Below, piece after piece: positions 1 to 5,730 of a stretch of 14,881 nt of DNA; positions within the stretch are counted from its first letter, which is position 1; each line of letters opens with the position of its first letter. Made by a program: the position numbers and the translations under genes. The DNA is from an uncultured bacterium. Its GTDB lineage: Bacteria > Actinomycetota > Actinomycetes > S36-B12. The stretch spans positions 1 to 14,881 of the forward strand of contig CAJAKT010000165.1 in NCBI GenBank assembly GCA_903940375.1, in the 5' to 3' direction. The notes below the pieces were generated by a model, which saw nothing but the letters and a program-made list of their open reading frames with translations, was not told the DNA's origin and made no database searches.

Positions 1-416
1 CCAGACGTCGCACCGGACACGACGCGCAGCAGGGTGCCACCCGTCGAGGTGTAGCCCGAGATCGAGGGGTTGGGCCCGATGTACGAGACATCAATGGCCC
101 CGCCCTTCATGGCCTCGATCGCGGCCGGGCCGGCGTTGAAGGCCACGTACTCGACCTTGGTGCCGTCCTTGCCGAGGAATGTCTCGAACAGCCGCAGCTG
201 CTGGGCCACCAGCGCCGGGGCGTGCGTGACGTTGGCGAAGAAGCCGATGCGGATCACGGGAGCGGTGGGCAGCTTCGGCAGCGGAGCGGCCGGCCGGGTC
301 ACGGTCGGCGTGGCGGCGGATGCCGCAGATGCGGTCGGCAGGGCGATGCCGGCCGCGAGCGCGAGGCTCACGAGGCCAGCCACCGCGGCGCGGCGGGTGA
401 TGCGAGTCCGGGTCAT
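1..416 (-). CDS. ABC transporter substrate-binding protein, SsuA/NMT1-like (5' part, runs off the window)
   Basis: This is the N-terminal part (about 138 residues) of an extracellular solute-binding protein; the gene continues past base 1. The start ATG is at 416-414, with an AGGAAAG ribosome site just upstream. Residues 1-35 form an export signal with an arginine-rich start (TRRAAVA), a hydrophobic stretch and an Ala-rich cleavage region. There is no lipobox cysteine, so Tat or Sec export is possible. The mature part begins with RIGFFANVTHAPALVAQ and contains FNAGPAAIEAMKGGAIDVSYIGPNP. That pattern is typical of the sulfonate/nitrate/taurine (SsuA/NrtA/TauA) binding-protein group. Related actinobacterial proteins are often encoded with sulfate-assimilation genes. 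Divergence from an Rrf2 regulator suggests control by sulfur status, but this is inference. The ligand cannot be read from the sequence, and permease and ATPase genes would lie outside the window. Confidence 0.85.
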   Translation of the reverse strand, partial: MTRTRITRRAAVAGLVSLALAAGIALPTASAASAATPTVTRPAAPLPKLPTAPVIRIGFFANVTHAPALVAQQLRLFETFLGKDGTKVEYVAFNAGPAAIEAMKGGAIDVSYIGPNPSISGYTSTGGTLLRVVSGATS

Positions 417-433
417 GGGCTTTCCTACTTTCT

Positions 434-457
434 CTACTTTGTCGACAAGTTTTGTAG
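434..457. promoter_or_regulatory. Palindromic candidate operator between transporter and Rrf2 genes
   Basis: A perfect 10-bp palindrome, TTGTCGACAA (439-448), sits between an outer CTAC (434-437) and GTAG (454-457). It lies in unusually AT-rich DNA for this window. It falls just downstream of the predicted transcription start of the minus-strand transporter gene, where a bound repressor would block transcription. The adjacent Rrf2 regulator is the obvious candidate ligand. CTACTTT also occurs twice in direct orientation nearby (425-431 and 434-440). Binding is inferred only. Confidence 0.4.
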
Positions 458-458
458 T

Positions 459-487
459 AATCTAGCCCGCGTGACGGCGATCAGCAA
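459..487 (-). promoter_or_regulatory. Sigma-70-like promoter for the substrate-binding protein gene
   Basis: Read on the minus strand, TTGCTG (487-482) is followed after exactly 17 bases by TAGATT (464-459). The first matches the -35 consensus in its TTG, and the second matches TATAAT in 4 of 6 bases. The expected start of transcription is near 452, giving a leader of about 36 bases before the ATG at 416. I saw no equally good promoter for the divergent Rrf2 gene. Confidence 0.45.
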
Positions 488-545
488 CTCTCAGACACGG
501 CGGGTCGCGGGGCAGCGGCGGCGCGGGACCCGCGAGAATGCCGGT

Positions 546-1013
546 ATGCATGTATCCGCGAAGGCCGACTACGGGATGCGGGCGCTCCTCGAGCTCGCGG
601 CCGCCTATGCGGAGAATCCCCAGCGCCTGGTCAAGGGCGACACCATCTCCAAGGCGCAGGACATCCCCCTGAAGTTCCTCGAGGGAATCCTGCGCCAGTT
701 GCGCCAGTCCGGCATCGTGGCCAGCCAGCGAGGGGCCGATGGTGGCTACCGTCTGGACCGAGATCCGAAGGACGTCTCGATCGCCGACGTCGTGCGGGCC
801 CTTGACGGCCCGCTCGCCGCGATCCGCGGCCAGCGGCCGGAGGACCTGGACTACACCGGTGCATCGGAGCACCTGCGAGAGGTGTGGATCGCCGTTCGCG
901 CATCCATGCGGCATGTGCTCGAGCACATCAGCCTCGCCGACGTGGCCACCGGCGCCCTCCCCTCAAACGTCACCGACCTGCTCGCCGAGCCGGGGGCCTG
1001 GCAACGCCGCTAG
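546..1013 (+). CDS. Rrf2-family transcriptional regulator (cysteine-free)
   Basis: This 155-residue protein has the typical Rrf2 length and opening (MHVSAKADYGMRALLELA). A winged helix covers about residues 1-80, with the family-typical stretch around residues 40-70 (IPLKFLEGILRQLRQSG, then RGADGGYRL). The ATG at 546 is chosen because Rrf2 proteins normally begin at this point. An in-frame GTG at 471 would add an unconvincing Arg-rich extension. The ribosome site is weak. There are no cysteines at all, so Fe-S sensing as in IscR or NsrR is excluded. A CymR-like mode, responding to a metabolite or a partner protein, is more likely. Divergent placement from the SsuA-like gene suggests it controls sulfur or sulfonate uptake, but the effector is unknown. 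Confidence 0.85.
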   Translation: MHVSAKADYGMRALLELAAAYAENPQRLVKGDTISKAQDIPLKFLEGILRQLRQSGIVASQRGADGGYRLDRDPKDVSIADVVRALDGPLAAIRGQRPEDLDYTGASEHLREVWIAVRASMRHVLEHISLADVATGALPSNVTDLLAEPGAWQRR

Positions 1014-1044
1014 CCAACTAATGCAACAATCTTGACCGATAAGG

Positions 1045-1052
1045 TATACAAT
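1045..1052 (+). promoter_or_regulatory. Candidate -10 region of the small lipoprotein gene
   Basis: TATACAAT (1045-1052) is a strong -10-like sequence in a short AT-rich patch 44 bases before the ATG at 1096. A well-spaced -35 is not visible. TTGACC at 1032-1037 is too close (7 bases) to serve as one. The leader between it and the gene is GC-rich and could form a small hairpin (GGCGC ... GCGCC). Confidence 0.3.
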
Positions 1053-1095
1053 TCCGGGACCGGCGCCCCTCGCGCCCGGACCGACCGGAGGAACC

Positions 1096-1446
1096 ATGCG
1101 CACTCGCCCCCTGCCCCACGCCCTGGCCAGCGTCGCCCTCGTCGTCGTGGCGTTGACCGGACTCACGGCCTGCTCATCGGCCGGCAGCGGCAACCCGGTG
1201 GCATCCGATGCGAATGTCAGCGGCGCACCGCTCGACGCCGGCACCGAGATGACCGCCCTGTGCGAGCAGATGATCACCCAGGCCCTGCCCGTCGAGGCCG
1301 CTCAGGCCCTTGCTGAGGCCAGCGGGTACGTCGTCCGCATTGGCACGCTCGAAGGCGAGCAGCAGGCGCTCACCAAGGACATCCAGGAAGATCGCTTCAC
1401 CCTGGACATCACCGGTGGAGTCGTGACCGGCTGCACCGTCGGCTGA
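1096..1446 (+). CDS. Small secreted lipoprotein, possibly I78-like (peptidase-inhibitor fold)
   Basis: This 116-residue protein has a clear lipoprotein signal: positive N-terminus, hydrophobic core at residues 10-22 and the lipobox LTAC with Cys26. It should be anchored on the outside of the membrane. The start ATG is preceded by GGAGGA at 1087-1092. After a Ser/Gly/Ala linker, residues 54-116 form a compact domain containing EAAQALAEASGYVVRIG, a turn, KDIQEDRFTLDI and GGVVTGCTVG. The order of helix, G-x-x-V-R, D-x-x-x-x-R and a terminal G-x-V-T strand resembles I78-type inhibitors. That assignment is from pattern memory and is uncertain. Cys56 and Cys113 could form a disulfide. The gene stands alone, convergent with meaB, and its role is otherwise unknown. 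Confidence 0.75.
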   Translation: MRTRPLPHALASVALVVVALTGLTACSSAGSGNPVASDANVSGAPLDAGTEMTALCEQMITQALPVEAAQALAEASGYVVRIGTLEGEQQALTKDIQEDRFTLDITGGVVTGCTVG

Positions 1447-1464
1447 GCCGTTCGACCGGTCCGG

Positions 1465-2412
1465 TCAGGTTTCGTCGACCAGACGGGCGGCCGCGGTATG
1501 CGCGTCGGTACGTCCGGCCGCGACATCTGCCGCCGCGGCCAGCAGCCGCTCCGAGCCGGCACCCGCTTCGAGCCGCTTACGCAGCAGCGCGAGCGCAAGT
1601 GCCTCGACCTCGTCACGGGCCCGCCGCACGCGGCGGACCTCGAGTTCACCCGACGCCATCAGCCAGGTGCGGTGGTCGTCGATGGCCGCGACGAGCCGGT
1701 CGATCCCCTCCCCCGTCGACGCCACGGTCTTCACCACCGGCGGATTCCACGCCTCGGCTCCGCGCACCCCCAGCGCGATCATGTTCCGCAGTTCGCGCAC
1801 CGTCGAGTCCGAGCCGTCACGATCGGCCTTGTTCACGACGAAGACATCGCCGATCTCGAGGATGCCGGCCTTGGCCGCCTGGATGCTGTCACCCATTCCG
1901 GGAGCCAGCAGCACAAGCGTCGTATCGGCCGCCGCCGCCACCTCGACTTCGGACTGGCCGACGCCAACGGTCTCGATGAGGACGACGTCGAAGCCGGCCG
2001 CGTCGAGCACCCGCAGCGCCTGAGGAGTCGTGGCCGCAAGGCCGCCGAGGTGCCCGCGTGACGCCATCGACCGGATGAAGACGCCTTCATCCGTCGCGTG
2101 CTGCTGCATGCGGATCCGGTCGCCGAGCAGTGCCCCGCCGGAGAACGGCGATGACGGGTCGACCGCGAGCACGCCGACCCGCTGACCTCGTGCGCGCATC
2201 GCCGCGATCAGTGCCGATGTCGTCGTCGACTTCCCGACACCCGGCGACCCCGTGATCCCGATGACGCTCGCCCGCCCTGAGGTCGAGGCAAGCTCGCGCA
2301 TCAGGGCGGGCACGTCCGGCGAACCGTCTTCGATGAGCGAGATCAGCCGCGCGATGTCACGCGTGCGCCCGTCGCGGGCGCCAGCGACAAGCGTCGGGAC
2401 ATCCCTGCTCAC
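1465..2412 (-). CDS. meaB: Methylmalonyl-CoA mutase-associated GTPase MeaB
   Basis: This 315-residue P-loop GTPase of the G3E family has the usual MeaB/ArgK length. MeaB is a chaperone of adenosylcobalamin-dependent methylmalonyl-CoA mutase: it gates cofactor loading and protects against inactivation. Visible motifs are Walker A GSPGVGKS (residues 55-62), VDPSSPFSGGALLGDRIRM (84-102), ETVGVGQSE (147-155) and the guanine-specificity motif NKAD (194-197). The C-terminal helical part resembles the MeaB dimerisation arm. The start is GTG at 2412-2410, with GAGG about 8 bases upstream. It follows the thiolase stop by 18 bases, so the two are probably co-transcribed. The mutase is not in the window. 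The gene ends 18 bases from the convergent lipoprotein gene. Confidence 0.95.
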   Translation of the reverse strand: MSRDVPTLVAGARDGRTRDIARLISLIEDGSPDVPALMRELASTSGRASVIGITGSPGVGKSTTTSALIAAMRARGQRVGVLAVDPSSPFSGGALLGDRIRMQQHATDEGVFIRSMASRGHLGGLAATTPQALRVLDAAGFDVVLIETVGVGQSEVEVAAAADTTLVLLAPGMGDSIQAAKAGILEIGDVFVVNKADRDGSDSTVRELRNMIALGVRGAEAWNPPVVKTVASTGEGIDRLVAAIDDHRTWLMASGELEVRRVRRARDEVEALALALLRKRLEAGAGSERLLAAAADVAAGRTDAHTAAARLVDET

Positions 2413-2430
2413 GTCGACTGCCTCGTGCCG

Positions 2431-3627
2431 TTAGGACTGCGGCACACGTACGAGCAGCGCATCGCCCTGGCCACCGCCACCGCACAGGGCCGCTGCGCCG
2501 ACGCCGCCACCGCGGCGCTGCAGTTCGAGAGCGAGGGAAAGGACGATGCGGGCACCGGACATGCCGACTGGGTGACCGAGTGCGATCGCACCGCCGTTGA
2601 CGTTGACGATGTCGTCGTCGACCCCGAGCTTGCGGGCTGACACGATGCCGACGGCGGCGAACGCCTCGTTCAGCTCGAACAGATCGACATCGGCTACGGA
2701 GATGCCCTCGCGGTCGCACGCCTTGATGATCGCGTTCGCGGGCTGCTCCTGCAGGGACGCATCCGGACCAGCAACCACGCCATGCGCACCGATCTCCGCC
2801 AGCCAGGTGAGCCCGAGCTCCTTGGCCTTCGCCTTGCTCATGACCACCACGGCCGCCGCACCGTCGGAGATCTGCGAAGCATTGCCGGCGGTGATGGTGC
2901 CCTCCTTGGCGAAAGCAGGCCGCAGCTTCGACAACGACTCGGATGTCGTCTCAGCGCGTACGCCCTCGTCGACGGTCACGAGAATCGGATCACCCTTGCG
3001 CTGGGGAACGGACACGGGAGCGATCTCTGCGGCGAAGACGCCGGCCGCGGCAGCGGCCGCAGCACGCTGATGCGACTGCGCGCTGAACGCGTCCTGCTCC
3101 TCGCGGGTGAGGGCATGGCGAGCGTTGTGCGCTTCGGTGCTCTCGCCCATCGCGCACTCGTCGAACGCGCAGGTGAGCGCGTCGAAGGCCATCGAGTCGA
3201 TCATCTTCCAGTCACCGAACTTGACGCCTTCACGCGAACCCATGAGCAGGTGGGGTGCGTTGGTCATCGACTCCATGCCACCCGCGACGACGACGTCGAA
3301 CTCGCCAGCCCGGATGAGCTGGTCGGCCAGCGCGATCGCATCGATGCCGGACAGGCACACCTTGTTGATGGTGAGTGCCGGGACATTCATGCTGATGCCG
3401 GCCTTGACGGCGGCCTGCCGAGCGGTGATCTGGCCGGCCCCCGCCTGCAGGACCTGGCCCATGATCACGTAGTCGACCTGATCGGGTGCGACGCCTGCAC
3501 GCTCGAGCGCTGCCTTGATGGCAACCCCGCCAAGATCGGTCGCACTGAACGAGGACAGGGAGCCGAGCAGCCGACCCATCGGCGTGCGTGCGCCTGCCAC
3601 GATGACCGAACCGTTATCGAAGGACAT
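2431..3627 (-). CDS. Acetyl-CoA C-acetyltransferase (thiolase)
   Basis: This 398-residue thiolase has full family length. Its reaction is condensation of two acetyl-CoA to acetoacetyl-CoA, or the reverse. The nucleophilic cysteine is Cys91 in NKVCLSGIDA, NEAF is at 320-323, the catalytic histidine is His352 in GGAIALGHPVGMSGAR, and the second active-site cysteine is Cys382 in ALCGGGGQGDA. The overall form (GQVLQAGAGQ, GGMESMTNAPH) is of the biosynthetic acetoacetyl-CoA thiolase type rather than the FadA type, though chain-length preference is not proven by sequence. The ATG at 3627 has GAGGAGA 4 bases upstream. It is the first gene of the minus-strand unit with meaB and is divergent from the epimerase. 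Its product would feed the dehydrogenase at 9441-11207 and then Ccr. Confidence 0.93.
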   Translation of the reverse strand: MSFDNGSVIVAGARTPMGRLLGSLSSFSATDLGGVAIKAALERAGVAPDQVDYVIMGQVLQAGAGQITARQAAVKAGISMNVPALTINKVCLSGIDAIALADQLIRAGEFDVVVAGGMESMTNAPHLLMGSREGVKFGDWKMIDSMAFDALTCAFDECAMGESTEAHNARHALTREEQDAFSAQSHQRAAAAAAAGVFAAEIAPVSVPQRKGDPILVTVDEGVRAETTSESLSKLRPAFAKEGTITAGNASQISDGAAAVVVMSKAKAKELGLTWLAEIGAHGVVAGPDASLQEQPANAIIKACDREGISVADVDLFELNEAFAAVGIVSARKLGVDDDIVNVNGGAIALGHPVGMSGARIVLSLALELQRRGGGVGAAALCGGGGQGDALLVRVPQS

Positions 3628-3644
3628 CCCGTCTCCTCATCTGC

Positions 3645-3661
3645 GTTGTGTGGGTGACAAC
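3645..3661. promoter_or_regulatory. Inverted repeat between thiolase and epimerase starts
   Basis: GTTGT (3645-3649) and ACAAC (3657-3661) form a perfect 5-bp inverted repeat with a 7-bp spacer. It fills much of the 37-bp gap between the two divergent start codons. A regulator bound here could control both units at once. The arms are short, so chance is possible. I could not place convincing -35/-10 pairs for either gene, which may lie inside the neighbouring coding regions. Confidence 0.3.
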
Positions 3662-3664
3662 ATA

Positions 3665-4099
3665 ATGCCCATGGAATCCCTGCTGACGCGCATCGACCAC
3701 GTGGGCATCGCTGTCCCCGACCTCGACGAGGCCATTGCCTTCTACGGACGGGCCTTCGGAATGTCCGTTCTGCACGAAGAAGTCAACGAGAAGCAGGGGG
3801 TCCGCGAGGCCATGCTCGGGGTCGGCGACTCGGGATCGTGCATTCAACTGCTCGCCCCGCTCAATGCCGACTCGACCATCGCCAAGTTCCTCGATCGCTC
3901 GGGTCCCGGAATCCAGCAGATCGCCTACGGCGTCGACGATGTCGAGGCAGTGGCGGCCACCCTGCGAGAGGCGGGGGTGCGCACGCTCTACGAGACGGCC
4001 CAGGTCGGCACCGCTGGATCGCTGGTGAACTTCTGCCATCCGAAGGACTGCGGCGGAGTCCTCATCGAACTGGTCCAGGCCGCACCCGGCCAGCACTGA
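3665..4099 (+). CDS. mce: Methylmalonyl-CoA (ethylmalonyl-CoA) epimerase
   Basis: This 144-residue vicinal-oxygen-chelate (glyoxalase-fold) protein interconverts the R and S forms of methylmalonyl-CoA and often of ethylmalonyl-CoA. The opening IDHVGIAVPDLDEAIAFYG, the central HEEVNEKQGVREAML and the closing HPKDCGGVLIELV are hallmarks. Probable metal ligands are His12, Gln61 and Glu135. At the fourth site the motif reads GIQQIAYGV rather than the GIHHIAF form seen in many homologues; I believe Gln here is common in actinobacteria but cannot verify it. Start choice is uncertain. ATG 3665 is preferred, with GTG 3650 and ATG 3671 as alternatives, and none has a strong ribosome site. It leads the plus-strand unit with a small membrane protein and ccr. 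Confidence 0.93.
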   Translation: MPMESLLTRIDHVGIAVPDLDEAIAFYGRAFGMSVLHEEVNEKQGVREAMLGVGDSGSCIQLLAPLNADSTIAKFLDRSGPGIQQIAYGVDDVEAVAATLREAGVRTLYETAQVGTAGSLVNFCHPKDCGGVLIELVQAAPGQH

Positions 4100-4102
4100 C
4101 CG

Positions 4103-4321
4103 GTGCTCCTCCCCGTTCTCCTCGCCATCCCCGATGTCCCCGACATCACCATCGGAGGCTGGACCCCCACCCAGGGCCAGTGGACGGCGGCCATCGCCGT
4201 TGCAGCGGGTGTGCTCGGGACACTGCTCCTGATCTCGCTGGGTCGGCGGGCGCTCAAGGTGCTCATCATCGGCGTGATCAGCATCACTGCCGCTGTCCTG
4301 TGGATCCGCTTCACTCGCTGA
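4103..4321 (+). CDS. Small two-helix membrane protein of unknown function
   Basis: A 72-residue frame starts with GTG three bases after the epimerase stop and ends 45 bases before ccr. I do not recognise a family. The first about 26 residues are Pro/Gly-rich (IPDVPDITIGGWTPTQGQW). Two hydrophobic segments follow, at about residues 28-46 and 52-68, separated by the basic turn GRRALK. This looks like a helical hairpin in the membrane. There is no separate ribosome site, so expression would depend on coupling to the epimerase. The frame is uninterrupted and fills the gap, and the hydrophobic pattern is protein-like, which supports a real gene, but conservation would need to be shown. Confidence 0.55.
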   Translation: MLLPVLLAIPDVPDITIGGWTPTQGQWTAAIAVAAGVLGTLLLISLGRRALKVLIIGVISITAAVLWIRFTR

Positions 4322-4366
4322 CGCTCTGGCAGACTCAGGAACCAACCCCCCGATCGGAGGCCACGC

Positions 4367-5701
4367 ATGGACCGGATCCGCGATGCGATCCTGAACGACG
4401 CACCGCCCGAGGACTTCGCGAGCCTTGCTGTCCCCGAGTCCTACCGTGCGGTGACGATCCACAAGGACGAGCAGGAGATGTTCGCCGGCCTGCCGTCCAG
4501 GGAGAAGGACCCCCGCAGGTCACTGCATCTCGACGAGGTGCCCGTCCCCGAACTGGCTCCGGGCGAAGCACTGATCGCCGTGATGGCGTCGAGCATCAAC
4601 TACAACACCGTGTGGTCGAGCATCTTCGAGCCGGTGAGCACCTTCGGCTTCCTCGACCGCTACGGGCGCACGCATGCCGACGCCAAGCGTCATGACCTCC
4701 CGTACCACGTGATCGGCTCCGACGCGTCTGGCGTCGTGCTGCGCGTCGGCCCGGGCGTCAACGCCTGGAAGCCAGGCGACACGGTGGTCGCCCACTGCCT
4801 CAGCGTCGAGCTGGAGTCCCCGGCCGGGCACAACGACACGATGATGGATCCCGAGCAGCGGATCTGGGGCTTCGAGACGAACTTCGGCGGCCTCGCCGAG
4901 CTCGCGATCGTCAAGTCCAACCAGCTGATGCCCAAGCCCGCCCACCTGACGTGGGAGGAGGCCGCCTCCCCCGGGCTCGTCAACTCCACTGCCTACCGGC
5001 AGCTGGTCTCGCGCAACGGCGCAGGCATGAAGCAGGGCGATGTCGTTCTCGTCTGGGGCGCCTCTGGCGGCCTCGGCTCCTACGCCACCCAGTACGCCGT
5101 CAACGGCGGCGCCATCCCGGTGTGCGTCGTCTCCAGCCCCGAGAAGGCCGAGCTCGTCCGGTCGATGGGCGCCGACCTCGTCATCGACCGTTCGGCCGAG
5201 GGCTACCGGTTCTGGAAGGACGAGCACACACAGGATCCCAAGGAGTGGCAGCGGCTGGGCAAGAAGATCCGCGAGCTCACGGGCGGCGACGATCCGGACA
5301 TCGTCTTCGAGCACCCGGGTCGCGAGACCTTCGGCGCTTCGGTCTACGTGGCCCGTAAGGGCGGCACGATCGTGACGTGCGCATCCACGAGTGGCTTCAT
5401 GCACGAGTACGACAACCGCTACCTGTGGATGAACCTCAAGCGAATCGTCGGCAGCCATTTCGCTAACTACCGCGAGGCATCCGAGGCCAACCGGCTCGTC
5501 GCCCGCGGCATGATCCACCCGACTCTCTCGAAGGCCTTCCCGCTCGAGGAGGCGGGCCAGGCCGCCTACGAGGTCCACCGAAATGCCCACCAGGGCAAGG
5601 TCGGGGTTCTCGCACTGGCTCCGGAGGAGGGCCTCGGCGTCCGTGACCCCGAGTTCCGGGCGCGCTTCGAGACGCAGATCAACCGCTTCCGCAACACCTG
5701 A
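4367..5701 (+). CDS. ccr: Crotonyl-CoA carboxylase/reductase
   Basis: This 444-residue member of the medium-chain dehydrogenase/reductase superfamily catalyses NADPH-dependent reductive carboxylation of crotonyl-CoA to ethylmalonyl-CoA. The N-terminal domain carries SSINYNTVW (75-83), and WGFETNFGG spans 167-175. The nucleotide-binding Rossmann motif is VWGASGGLGSYA (229-240), followed by EHPGRETFG and GSHFANYRE (362-370). Phe169, Glu170, His364 and an Asn of NYN (78 or 80) match the CO2-pocket residues (Asn, Phe, Glu, His) described for the Kitasatospora enzyme. This favours a true carboxylase over a plain enoyl-CoA reductase. The start ATG has GGAGG at 4356-4360. The gene follows the epimerase unit, whose substrate range includes the Ccr product. 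It serves the ethylmalonyl-CoA pathway or polyketide extender supply. Confidence 0.96.
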   Translation: MDRIRDAILNDAPPEDFASLAVPESYRAVTIHKDEQEMFAGLPSREKDPRRSLHLDEVPVPELAPGEALIAVMASSINYNTVWSSIFEPVSTFGFLDRYGRTHADAKRHDLPYHVIGSDASGVVLRVGPGVNAWKPGDTVVAHCLSVELESPAGHNDTMMDPEQRIWGFETNFGGLAELAIVKSNQLMPKPAHLTWEEAASPGLVNSTAYRQLVSRNGAGMKQGDVVLVWGASGGLGSYATQYAVNGGAIPVCVVSSPEKAELVRSMGADLVIDRSAEGYRFWKDEHTQDPKEWQRLGKKIRELTGGDDPDIVFEHPGRETFGASVYVARKGGTIVTCASTSGFMHEYDNRYLWMNLKRIVGSHFANYREASEANRLVARGMIHPTLSKAFPLEEAGQAAYEVHRNAHQGKVGVLALAPEEGLGVRDPEFRARFETQINRFRNT

Positions 5702-5711
5702 GAGGCAGGGC

Positions 5712-5730
5712 AAGCGCTTACGATGACCGA
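5712..5730 (+). promoter_or_regulatory. LacI-type palindrome overlapping a leaderless -10 box
   Basis: The perfect palindrome AAGCGCTT (5712-5719) overlaps TACGAT (5719-5724), which lies 6 bases before the GTG start at 5731. TANNNT at this distance is the -10 signature of leaderless actinobacterial transcripts, so the GTG would be at or near the transcription start. AAGCGCTT is the core of many LacI-family operators. No good -35 is visible. The site lies just after the ccr stop. Confidence 0.4.

Noticed and set aside
222..545. N-terminal extension of the Rrf2 frame, including a GTG at 471.
   Set aside because: The extension overlaps the substrate-binding gene and the promoter region, is Arg-rich, and does not match Rrf2 N-termini, which begin at the MHVSAKADY position.
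1032..1037. TTGACC as a -35 box for the lipoprotein gene.
   Set aside because: It is only 7 bases from the TATACA box, far from the required 16-18.
1454..1466. Palindrome GACCGG-T-CCGGTC in the convergent gap between the lipoprotein and meaB genes, considered as a two-way terminator.
   Set aside because: The one-base centre allows only a stem of about 4 bp with a 5-base loop, it runs into the meaB stop codon, and there is no T-run. This is too weak to call.
2782..3657. Long plus-strand open frame (291 codons) opposite the thiolase.
   Set aside because: It is antisense to a well-defined thiolase. Its product is Arg/Asp/His-rich without family motifs, as expected for a high-GC shadow frame.
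4520..5713. 397-codon minus-strand frame opposite ccr, and similar long frames opposite the acyltransferase and murA.
   Set aside because: All lie fully inside recognised genes and show no domain. They result from codon bias in high-GC DNA.
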